Assembly (NCBI RefSeq): GCF_026642255.1
Contig: NZ_CP113264.1
Coordinates: 2,666,001 to 2,730,000 of the forward strand
Source of the DNA: Streptomonospora nanhaiensis
GTDB taxonomy: Bacteria > Actinomycetota > Actinomycetes > Streptosporangiales > Streptosporangiaceae
Direction of reading: 5' to 3'
DNA: 64,000 nt
Position 1 is the stretch's first letter. Each line of letters opens with the position of its first letter. This document shows, one piece after another, positions 42,176-49,477 of this stretch. The notes below the pieces were generated by a model. It was given only the letters and a program-made list of their open reading frames with translations. It did no database searches and was not told the DNA's origin. The position numbers were made by a program, and so were the translations under genes.

Positions 42176-43462
42176 TCAGGCCCCGTCGGTGAGGGCCTCG
42201 CGCATGACCCGGAACTTGGACTCGGTCTCGGCGAGCTCGGCCTCCGGCACCGACCCCTCCACGATCCCGCCCCCCGCGAACAGCCGGGCCCGGGCGCCGT
42301 CCACGTGCGCGCAGCGCAGGGCGATGCCCCACTCGGAGTTGCCCGCCCCGTCGACCCAGCCGACCGGGCCGGCGTAGCCGCCGCGGTCCATGCCCTCGGC
42401 CCCGGCGATCAGCCGCATGGCGGTGCCGGTGGGCGTGCCCCCCACGGCGGCGGTGGGGTGCAGGGCGGCGACGGCGTCCAGGGCGGAGACCCCGGGGGAC
42501 AGGCGCGCGTGCGCGCGGGTCGCCAGGTGCTGCACGTTGGCGAGCCGGAGCAGGCTGGGCCGTGCCGGGACCTCCATCTCCTCGGCGAGCGGTGCGAGCG
42601 CGGTCCGCAGGGAGTCCACGGCCATGCGGTGCTCGTCGACGTCCTTGGCGGAGGCGAGGAGTTCGTCGGCCAGGCGCCGGTCGTCGCCCGGGTCCTCGCC
42701 CCGGGGGCGGGTCCCGGCCAGGACCAGCGAGGTGAGCCGGTCGCCCTCGCGGCGCAGCAGGAGCTCCGGGGTCGCCCCGACCATGCCGTCGACGGAGAAG
42801 GTGAAACAGCTCGGGAAGCGCAGGCGCAGGCGTTCGAGGAGGGTGCGGACGTCGATGGGGGAGGCGGCCTCGGCGAAGGCGTCGCGCGCGAGCACGGCCT
42901 TGTCGAGCTCCCCCGCGCGGATGCGTTCGACGGTGCCGGCCACGGCGGACATCCAGTCCTCCCCCGACAGCGACCCCTGCGTCCAGGAGACCGGGCCCAC
43001 GGGGCGCGGTGCGGACGCCGGGGGCGGGAGCTCGCCCGGGCGGTCCCCGGGCTCGTCGCCGACCGTGGTCAGCCAGCTGCGCCCGCCGCGCCGCCCGACC
43101 AGCACGCGGGGCACGACCAGGGCGGAGCCGGGGGAGGTGGGCGCGAAGGCGAACGTCCCGAACGCGACCAGGCCGGTCCCCGCCGCACCGACCCCGTCGG
43201 AGACCTCGGCGTGCTCCATGAGCCCGTTGAGCCACCGGGCCGCCTCGGAGAAGCGGGTGGTGTCGGTCGGCGCGGTCCCCTCGGGCTCGGTGCCCAGGTC
43301 CAGCCGCGCGGCCTCGCCCCAGCCCACGACGCCCTCGTCCCCCGTCAGCCAGGCCAGGGGGGCGCCGTCCGGCAGGAGGCGGACCAGGCCGGCGGTGTGA
43401 TCGCTCAGGGGAACGGTGCGGACGAACATTTTGGGTGGGCTCAGGGCGACGTTCACGGTCAC
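42176..43462 (-). CDS. menF: isochorismate synthase
   Basis: Converts chorismate to isochorismate for MenD. 428 residues, chorismate-binding fold. C-terminal catalytic half includes GELDKAVLARDAFAEA (about residue 186), FTFSVDGMVGATPELLLRRE (about 222), LAGTRPRGEDPGDDRRLADE, KDVDEHRMAVDSL, LHPTAAVGGTPTGTA (about 341) and GGYAGPVGWVDGAGNSEWGI with IALRCAHVDG. Lack of a partner glutaminase gene and the VGGTPT pattern fit isochorismate rather than anthranilate synthase. It is separate from menBCDE, so expression may be independent. An isochorismate synthase for siderophores is the alternative, but no siderophore genes are near. Confidence 0.87.
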   Translation of the reverse strand: MTVNVALSPPKMFVRTVPLSDHTAGLVRLLPDGAPLAWLTGDEGVVGWGEAARLDLGTEPEGTAPTDTTRFSEAARWLNGLMEHAEVSDGVGAAGTGLVAFGTFAFAPTSPGSALVVPRVLVGRRGGRSWLTTVGDEPGDRPGELPPPASAPRPVGPVSWTQGSLSGEDWMSAVAGTVERIRAGELDKAVLARDAFAEAASPIDVRTLLERLRLRFPSCFTFSVDGMVGATPELLLRREGDRLTSLVLAGTRPRGEDPGDDRRLADELLASAKDVDEHRMAVDSLRTALAPLAEEMEVPARPSLLRLANVQHLATRAHARLSPGVSALDAVAALHPTAAVGGTPTGTAMRLIAGAEGMDRGGYAGPVGWVDGAGNSEWGIALRCAHVDGARARLFAGGGIVEGSVPEAELAETESKFRVMREALTDGA

Positions 43463-43777
43463 CGAGTGTAGGACCTCGCCCGGGGCGGTTGTGTCCCGGT
43501 CCGTCCGAGGTCGGTGCGGTCTCCGCCCCTCGTGCTTCCCCGGGCGGACGGCCCGGATGGTGCCGATTTGACCCTCCTCGGGGGTGCGGGAGGGGCGAAG
43601 CCCCCTGCCCGGCGGTGTTTCGTTGCGCCGCGATAATGTTCCCTCGCCTGCCTTGATGCGACGTTATCCACAAGTTGTCCGAATCGTGTCCAAAAATTGA
43701 CTTCCTGCTCTAGCCTTGGTCGCGGCGCCACGCCAGGGGGACGGCTGTGCGCCAAGGACCTCAGAGGAGAACCGTTC
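43463..43777. other. divergent intergenic region before glycosidase-like gene
   Basis: 315 bases. The segment 43655-43720 is AT-rich (TTATCCACAAGTTGTCC and CCAAAAATTGACTTCC) and surely holds the promoter for the downstream lipoprotein; TTGACT at about 43707 and TAGCCT at about 43721 are too close together to pair, so boxes remain unassigned. Confidence 0.4.
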
Positions 43778-45406
43778 ATGGGATCAGTGGCACGGGCCGG
43801 GAGCACGCGGCGCACCGCAGCGCGGTGGGCGGCGTCGGCAGCCGCGACCACCTTCCTGCTGTCGGGCTGCGCCGCCTCCGGCGGCGGGGCGGCCGACGGC
43901 GACGCCCCCGGCACGCGAGAGGCCGGGACGGCGGCGGCCCCGCTCCAGTGCGAGGGCGGGGGCGCCGAGCGCCAGATGCGCGGGGCGTGGCTCACCACCG
44001 TCCGCAACATCGACTGGCCCTCCGAGCCCGGCCTGTCCGCGCAGGAGCAGAAGGACGAGCTCGACGCCTACCTCGACGACGCCGTCGACATGGGCCTCAA
44101 CGCCGTCTTCCTGCACGCGCGCCCCACCGCCGACGCGGTCTACGAGTCCGAGCTGGAGCCGTGGGCCCGCTACCTCACCGGCGAGCAGGGCGGCGACCCC
44201 GGCTACGACCCGCTGGAGTACGCGGTGGCCGAGGCGCACGAGCGCGGGCTGGAGATGCACGCCTGGTTCAACCCCTACCGCGTGGGCCTCCAGGACCCCG
44301 ACATCGAGGACATGGCCGAGGACCACCCTGTCAAGGAGAACCCGGACTGGCTGGTCGACTACGGCGACGAGGCGTACGTGGACCCGGGCAACCCGGAGGT
44401 CCGGGAGTGGGTCACCGGCGTCATCATGGACGTCGTCGAGCGCTACGACATCGACGGGGTCCACTTCGACGACTTCTTCTACCCCTATCCCAAGGACGGG
44501 GAGGAGTTCGACGACGACGCCAGCTGGGAGGAGCACGGCGACGGCTTCGACGACCGGGGCGACTGGCGGCGCGACAACGTCAACCGGCTCATCGCCGACG
44601 TCCACGAGGGGATCGAGGCCACCAAGCCCTGGGTGAGCTTCGGGATCTCGCCGTTCGGGATCTGGCGCAACGACAGCACCGACCCCAGCGGCTCGCCCAG
44701 CTCCGGCCTCCAGTCCTACGACGCCCAGTACGCGGACACCCGCACCTGGATCCAGGACGGCACCGTCGACTACGTCGCCCCGCAGCTGTACTGGGAGAGG
44801 GGCTTCTCCACCGCCGACTACGAGGCCATGACCGACTGGTGGGCCTCGGAGGTCGAGGGCACCGGCGTGGACCTCTACATCGGCCAGGCCGCCTACCGGG
44901 TCGGCGAGGAGGGCTGGCGCGGCGACGACGCGCTCAGCACCCAGCTCGACTACTCCGGCGAGCTGCCCGAGGTCGGAGGGGACATCTACTTCTCCATCAA
45001 GAACCTGCGCGAGCAGGCCTCCGACGCCTACGCCGAACTCGCCGACGCCCACTACGGCCGGCCGGCGCTCCCGCCGCAGGCGGAGGCCCCGGAGAACCAG
45101 GGCCCGCTCGTCGGCGAGGTCGGGGGCGTCCAGGCCCGGACCGACGGCGACCGGGTCGAGGTCGAGTGGGACGCCGCCGACGCCGCCCGCTTCTACGCGG
45201 TCTACCGCCTGCCCGCGGGCGCGGACACCGGCTCGGAGGAGGCGCGGTGCGCCGCCCTGGCCCCGGAGAACCTCGTGGGGCTCACCGGGGGGACCGCCCT
45301 GGCCGACGACGCACCGCTGGAGGACGGCGCCGGGTACGTGGTCACCGCCCTGGACGACTACCGGGCCGAGGGCCCGGTGAGCGAGGCCGCCGACATCCGC
45401 GGCTGA
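43778..45406 (+). CDS. glycosyl-hydrolase-like lipoprotein (GHL10/DUF187 family)
   Basis: 542 residues from ATG 43778 (GAGGAGAA upstream). Lipobox LLSGC (about residues 26-30). The TIM-barrel domain of the family-10-like glycosidases follows: MRGAWLTTVRNIDWPSEPG (about residue 67), LNAVFLHARPTADAVYES, AHERGLEMHAWFNPYR (about 163), YDIDGVHFDDFFYPYP (about 225), PWVSFGISPFGIWRND and YVAPQLYWERGF. The C-terminal 90 residues (VQARTDGDRVEVEWDAADAA) are a fibronectin-III-like module. Relatives include YngK of Bacillus; a cell-wall or polysaccharide role is likely but unproven. Ends at a 20-bp terminator. Confidence 0.88.
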   Translation: MGSVARAGSTRRTAARWAASAAATTFLLSGCAASGGGAADGDAPGTREAGTAAAPLQCEGGGAERQMRGAWLTTVRNIDWPSEPGLSAQEQKDELDAYLDDAVDMGLNAVFLHARPTADAVYESELEPWARYLTGEQGGDPGYDPLEYAVAEAHERGLEMHAWFNPYRVGLQDPDIEDMAEDHPVKENPDWLVDYGDEAYVDPGNPEVREWVTGVIMDVVERYDIDGVHFDDFFYPYPKDGEEFDDDASWEEHGDGFDDRGDWRRDNVNRLIADVHEGIEATKPWVSFGISPFGIWRNDSTDPSGSPSSGLQSYDAQYADTRTWIQDGTVDYVAPQLYWERGFSTADYEAMTDWWASEVEGTGVDLYIGQAAYRVGEEGWRGDDALSTQLDYSGELPEVGGDIYFSIKNLREQASDAYAELADAHYGRPALPPQAEAPENQGPLVGEVGGVQARTDGDRVEVEWDAADAARFYAVYRLPAGADTGSEEARCAALAPENLVGLTGGTALADDAPLEDGAGYVVTALDDYRAEGPVSEAADIRG

Positions 45407-45425
45407 CCCGGGGCCGGCGCCCCGC

Positions 45426-45469
45426 ACGGGACCCCCGGCCGACGGAACACCGTCGGCCGGGGGTCCCGT
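45426..45469 (+). terminator. 20-bp perfect hairpin terminator
   Basis: Arms 45426-45445 and 45450-45469 are exact complements with an AACA tetraloop, 19 bases after the glycosidase-like gene. Confidence 0.88.
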
Positions 45470-45561
45470 CGTCCGCGCCCCTGCTGACCCCTGACCCGGG
45501 GTCGGCGCAACCTCCCCGGGAGCGAGAAAAAAAGTTATGATCTGCTAGCCGAAACCACCTG

Positions 45562-45589
45562 TTGCCCTGGCATCGGCGAGGGGTAGGTT
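45562..45589 (+). promoter_or_regulatory. leaderless promoter of the molybdate operon
   Basis: TTGCCC (45562-45567), 16 bases, TAGGTT (45584-45589), then six bases to ATG 45596, with no ribosome site. An AT-rich tract (AAAAAAAGTTATGATC) lies upstream at about 45526-45542 and could bind a regulator. Confidence 0.5.
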
Positions 45590-45595
45590 CGTCGC

Positions 45596-45997
45596 ATGCC
45601 GACCTACCAGATCAGCGAGGCCGCCGACCTCCTCGGCGTCAGCGCCGACACCGTCCGCCGCTGGGTCGACTCCGGCCGGCTCGCGGCCACCCGCGACACC
45701 TCCGCCCGGCGCCTCCTCGACGGCGCCGAACTCGCCGCGTTCATGCGCGCGGGCGCGGACGAGGACCCCGGCCGCCGGCTCTCCTCCGCCCGCAACCGCT
45801 TCCGCGGACTGGTCACCAACGTCGTCCGCGACCGGGTCATGGCGGCCGTGGAGATCCAGGCGGGGCCGCACCGGGTGGTCTCCCTGATGAGCCGCGAGGC
45901 CGCCGACGAGCTCGGGCTGGACGTCGGGACCACCGCCACCGCCGTCGTCAAGTCCACCAACGTCGTCGTCGAGACCACCGGGGGACGCCATGCGTGA
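45596..45997 (+). CDS. MerR-type HTH plus Mop (molybdate-binding) regulator
   Basis: 133 residues. Residues 3-50 form a MerR/excisionase HTH (YQISEAADLLGVSADTVRRW, RDTSARRLLDGAELAAFM). Residues about 62-130 form one Mop/TOBE domain (SARNRFRGLVTNVVRDRVMA, VEIQAGPHRVVSLMSREAA, DELGLDVGTTATAVVKSTNV) that binds molybdate. This is a ModE-like sensor built on a different HTH and is the first gene of the modABC operon, overlapping modA by eight bases. It probably represses the operon when molybdate is plentiful. Confidence 0.88.
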   Translation: MPTYQISEAADLLGVSADTVRRWVDSGRLAATRDTSARRLLDGAELAAFMRAGADEDPGRRLSSARNRFRGLVTNVVRDRVMAAVEIQAGPHRVVSLMSREAADELGLDVGTTATAVVKSTNVVVETTGGRHA

Positions 45998-46808
45998 GAG
46001 CGCCCCCCGACGCGCCCCGCGCACCCTCTGCGCCCTGACCGCCGCGGCACTCGCCGCCACCGCCTGCGGCGCGCAGGGCGGCGGAGACGGCTCCCCGGCG
46101 GGGAGCGGGGACGGTGAGCTCCACGTCTTCGCCGCCGCCTCGCTCACCGACGTGTTCACCGCCCTGGCCGAGGAGTTCGAGGGGGACCGCCCCGGGGCCG
46201 AGGTGGTCCTCAACTTCGCGGGCAGCAGCGAACTGGCCGCCCAGATCAACTCGGGCGCCCCCGCCGACGTCTTCGCCGCAGCCGACACCGCCACCATGCG
46301 GCAGGTCGTCGAGGGCGAGGGGCTGGACGCCGGGTGGGCGTCCGGCAGCGGCGGCGCCGCCGCCGTCTTCGCCACGAACACGCTGCGGATCGCGGTGCCG
46401 CCCGACAACCCCGGCGGCGTCGAGGACTTCGCCGACCTGGCCGGGGACGGCGTCTCCGTCGCCCTGTGCGCCGAGGAGGTCCCCTGCGGCGCGGCCACCG
46501 CCACCGCCATGGAGGCCGCCGGGGTCGCCGTCACCCCCGACACCTACGAGCGGGACGTGCGCGCCGTCCTGACCAAGGTCGAACTGGGCGAGGTCGACGC
46601 CGGGCTCGTCTACGCCACCGACGTCGCCTCGGCGGGGGACCGGGTGACCGGCATCGACTTCCCCGAGGCCGACGAAGCCGTCAACGAGTACCCCATCGGC
46701 GTCCTGGCGGGTACCGCCGACGCCGGACTCGCCTCCGACTGGGTGGAGCTGGTCCTGTCCGGGACGGGGGAGCGGGTCCTCGCCGAGGCCGGGTTCGGTA
46801 CGCCGTGA
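45990..46808 (+). CDS. modA: molybdate-binding lipoprotein
   Basis: 272 residues; signal with TAC lipobox (AATAC, about residues 22-26). ModA signatures: LHVFAAASLTDVFTALAEEF (about 44), VVLNFAGSSELAAQINSGAP (about 71), ADVFAAADTATM (about 91), NTLRIAVPPDNP, and GLVYATDVASAG (about 203). Captures molybdate or tungstate for ModB/ModC. ATG 45990 overlaps the preceding regulator gene and the stop overlaps modB (GTGA). Confidence 0.94.
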   Translation: MRESAPRRAPRTLCALTAAALAATACGAQGGGDGSPAGSGDGELHVFAAASLTDVFTALAEEFEGDRPGAEVVLNFAGSSELAAQINSGAPADVFAAADTATMRQVVEGEGLDAGWASGSGGAAAVFATNTLRIAVPPDNPGGVEDFADLAGDGVSVALCAEEVPCGAATATAMEAAGVAVTPDTYERDVRAVLTKVELGEVDAGLVYATDVASAGDRVTGIDFPEADEAVNEYPIGVLAGTADAGLASDWVELVLSGTGERVLAEAGFGTP

Positions 46809-47650
46809 CCGCGGGCGGCCCGGGGGCGGACCGGGACACACGCCGCGGACGGGACCGCCCGCCGCGCGTCCGGTCCGGCCGCCCCCCGTGGATCCTGGTC
46901 CTGCCCGCGCTCGCGGGCGCGGCCTTCCTCGTGCTCCCCTTCGCGGGGCTGCTGATCCGCGCGCCCTGGTCCACGATGGGCGAGCGGGTCACCGAACCCG
47001 AGGTGCTGGCCGCCCTCTGGCTGTCCCTGTCGACCGCCACCGCCGCCACCCTGGTGTCCCTGCTCCTCGGGGTGCCGCTGGCCTGGCTGCTCGCCCGCAC
47101 CGACTTCCCCGGCCGCCGCGTCCTGCGCGCCGTGGTCACCGTCCCCCTGGTCATCCCCCCGGTCGTCGGCGGCGTGGCGCTGCTGCTCGTGCTGGGGCGC
47201 AACGGCCTGCTCGGCCGGTACCTCGACACCTGGTTCGGGATCACGATCCCCTTCACACCCGCCGCCGTGGTCCTCGCCCAGGTGTTCGTCGCCATGCCGT
47301 TCCTGGTGATCAGCGTGGAGGGCGCGCTGCGCGGAGCGGACCGCCGCTACGAGGAGGCCGCCGCCACCCTCGGCGCGAGCCGGGCCACCGTCTTCACCCG
47401 CGTCACCCTCCCCATGGTGCTGCCCGGGATCGGCGCGGGCGCCGTCCTGTGCTGGGCCCGAGCCCTGGGGGAGTTCGGCGCCACCATCACCTTCGCCGGG
47501 AACTTCCCCGGCACCACCCAGACCATGCCGCTGGCCGTCTACATGGCCATGCAGCGCGACCCGGAGGCCGCCATCGTGCTCAGCCTGGTCCTGCTCCTGG
47601 TCTCCCTGGCCGTCCTGGCCACGCTGCGCGAGAGGTGGGTGAACACCTGA
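46805..47650 (+). CDS. modB: molybdate ABC transporter permease
   Basis: 281 residues, about five to six helices: WILVLPALAGAAFLVLPFAG, SLSTATAATLVSLLLGVPLA, VVTVPLVIPPVVGGVALLLV, and the EAA loop YEEAAATLGASRATVFTRV (about residues 182-200) with LCWARALGEFGATITFAGN near the end, a hallmark of ModB. GTG 46805 overlaps the modA stop, and its TGA overlaps the modC ATG. Confidence 0.93.
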   Translation: MTAGGPGADRDTRRGRDRPPRVRSGRPPWILVLPALAGAAFLVLPFAGLLIRAPWSTMGERVTEPEVLAALWLSLSTATAATLVSLLLGVPLAWLLARTDFPGRRVLRAVVTVPLVIPPVVGGVALLLVLGRNGLLGRYLDTWFGITIPFTPAAVVLAQVFVAMPFLVISVEGALRGADRRYEEAAATLGASRATVFTRVTLPMVLPGIGAGAVLCWARALGEFGATITFAGNFPGTTQTMPLAVYMAMQRDPEAAIVLSLVLLLVSLAVLATLRERWVNT

Positions 47651-48741
47651 TGGGGCCGGACGGCGCTGCCCGCACCCCGCCCGCCCGGCCCCCCGCACTG
47701 GACGCCGAGCTGCGGCTGAGCCGGGGCGGGTTCTCCCTCGACGTGGCCCTGGAGGCCGCACAGGGGGAGATCCTGGCCCTGCTCGGCCCCAACGGGGCCG
47801 GCAAGTCCTCGGTGCTGCGCGCCCTGGCCGGGCTGGCGCCCCTCACCGGCGGGCACGTGCGCGTGGACGGCCGCGACGAGACCACCACGCCGGTGGAGCG
47901 ACGGCCCATCGGCATGGTCTTCCAGGACTACCTGCTGTTCGAGCACATGAGCGCCCTGGACAACGTGGCGTTCGGCCCCCGCTGCCAGGGCGCGACCCGG
48001 GCCGCCGCCCGGGAGCGGGCCGCCGGGCTCCTCGCCCACATGGGCCTGTCCGACCACGCGGGGGCCCGGCCCCGGAACCTGTCCGGAGGCCAGGCCCAGA
48101 GGGTCGCGCTGGCCCGGGCCCTGGCGGTGCGTCCCCGCCTGCTGCTCCTCGACGAGCCCATGGCCGCCCTCGACGCCAGCACCCGCATCGACGTGCGCGG
48201 CCGGCTGCGCCGCCTCCTGGAGGAGTTCGACGGGGCCACCGTGCTGGTCACCCACGACCCCCTGGACGCCATGGTGCTGGCCGACCGCATCGCGGTCGTC
48301 GAGGACGGCCGGGTCGTCCAGCAGGGCCCTCCCGCCGAGGTGGCGCGCAGGCCCCGCACCCCGTACGTGGCCCGCCTGGTGGGGCTCAACCTCTTCCGGG
48401 GGCGGGCCGAGGGGACCACGGTCCTCCTGGGGCCCCGGGGGGACGCGGACGGGGCCCGGGTGGAGGTGGGCGGAGCGCACCGGGGGGAGGTCCTGGTGGC
48501 CTTCCCGCCGCGCGCCGTCGCCCTGTACCCGCGGCACCCGCACGGCAGCCCCCGCAACGTGTGGCGGCTGACCGTGGACGGCGTCGAGAGGTTCGGCGAC
48601 CAGGTGCGCGTGCACCTGGCGGGGCAGCTGTCCCTGGCCGCCGACGTCAGCCCGGCCGCACTGGCCGAGCTCGGGCTCGAACAGGGGAGCGAGGTGTGGG
48701 CGGGCGTCAAGGCGGCCGAGGTGGAGTGCTACCCCGGCTGA
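47650..48741 (+). CDS. modC: molybdate ABC transporter ATPase
   Basis: 363 residues. ABC domain: Walker A GPNGAGKSS (about residue 45), VFQDYLLFEHMSALDNVAFG, signature LSGGQAQRVALARAL (about 143), Walker B LLLLDEPMAALDAS (about 164), switch VTHDPLDAMVLADR. The C-terminal Mop/TOBE domain (NVWRLTVDGVERFGDQVRVH, GSEVWAGVKAAEVECYPG) gives molybdate feedback. ATGA overlap with modB makes the four genes one coupled operon. Confidence 0.94.
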   Translation: MGPDGAARTPPARPPALDAELRLSRGGFSLDVALEAAQGEILALLGPNGAGKSSVLRALAGLAPLTGGHVRVDGRDETTTPVERRPIGMVFQDYLLFEHMSALDNVAFGPRCQGATRAAARERAAGLLAHMGLSDHAGARPRNLSGGQAQRVALARALAVRPRLLLLDEPMAALDASTRIDVRGRLRRLLEEFDGATVLVTHDPLDAMVLADRIAVVEDGRVVQQGPPAEVARRPRTPYVARLVGLNLFRGRAEGTTVLLGPRGDADGARVEVGGAHRGEVLVAFPPRAVALYPRHPHGSPRNVWRLTVDGVERFGDQVRVHLAGQLSLAADVSPAALAELGLEQGSEVWAGVKAAEVECYPG

Positions 48742-48945
48742 GGGCGTCGTCCCAGTTCATCGCGGCGGCGGGCCGGGACGGCGGCACGCCGGGCCCGGGA
48801 TCCGGGCCACGGACCCGCCGCCGGCCCGCCTGCCCGAAACAGGCTCGGGAAAAGCGGCGGACACCTGGATATCCGGGGCCCACCCGGGGGAGACTTAAGG
48901 AACCCGGCGACGACAGTCCTTCCCCCAGCGGCTGAGGAGGGTGCC

Positions 48946-49335
48946 ATGTCCCTGAGAGAGCATGAGCGAAGAATCCTCGAGGAGATCGAGCGGCAGCTCC
49001 GCGAGGACGAACCGGACCTTGCCGAGCGCCTGGACTCCTTCGGGGCGGACGATCCCGACGCCATGGCCGACTCCGGCCTGGACGGCTGGAAACCGTGGGT
49101 GGCGTGCGGCCTGATCGCCGCGGTCACCGCGGGGCTGCTGGTCCTGCTGTTCGTCCTCACACCGACCGCTCCGCAGCCACCGCCCCCCGTCCCGGCCGGG
49201 ACCTCGGAGACGGTGGAGGACACCGTTCCGGACAGCGGCCCGGCGGGCGTCGCTCCGGCGGACGAGGACCCCGCCGGCACCGGTTCCGGAACCGTGGACG
49301 AGGACCCCGCAGTGGACGAGGACCCGGGCCGCTAG
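48946..49335 (+). CDS. DUF3040 small membrane protein
   Basis: 129 residues. The N-terminal MSLREHERRILEEIERQLRE followed by acidic residues and ADSGLDGW is the DUF3040 signature of actinobacteria. One membrane helix (VACGLIAAVTAGLLVLLFVL, about residues 52-71) and a Pro/Thr/Asp-rich external tail. Function unknown; single gene with AGGAGG before ATG 48946. The acidic tail is longer than in typical members. Confidence 0.82.
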   Translation: MSLREHERRILEEIERQLREDEPDLAERLDSFGADDPDAMADSGLDGWKPWVACGLIAAVTAGLLVLLFVLTPTAPQPPPPVPAGTSETVEDTVPDSGPAGVAPADEDPAGTGSGTVDEDPAVDEDPGR

Positions 49336-49340
49336 GACCC

Positions 49341-49389
49341 GGGCCGCCAGGAACCCCGGGGGCCCGTCCCCCGTGGTTCCTGGCGGCCC
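49341..49389 (+). terminator. terminator after DUF3040 gene
   Basis: 15-bp perfect arms 49341-49355 and 49375-49389 enclosing a GC-rich 19-nt loop, six bases after the stop. Confidence 0.7.
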
Positions 49390-49429
49390 CGGCCGGGCAC
49401 GGCGCCGACCGCGTCCCCGCGGACGACGG

Positions 49430-49465
49430 CGGGCGGGCACCCACCGACCGGTGGGTGCCCGCCCG
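49430..49465 (-). terminator. terminator of the PBP gene
   Basis: 17-bp perfect inverted repeat 49430-49446 with 49449-49465, separated by AC, 12 bases past the stop of the minus-strand PBP gene. Confidence 0.75.
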
Positions 49466-49477
49466 TTGCCGTTCCCG

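Noticed and set aside
42176-43462. menF as part of a siderophore (DhbC-type) cluster
   Set aside because: No dhbE, dhbB, dhbA or NRPS genes nearby, while the remaining menaquinone genes are present in the same window.
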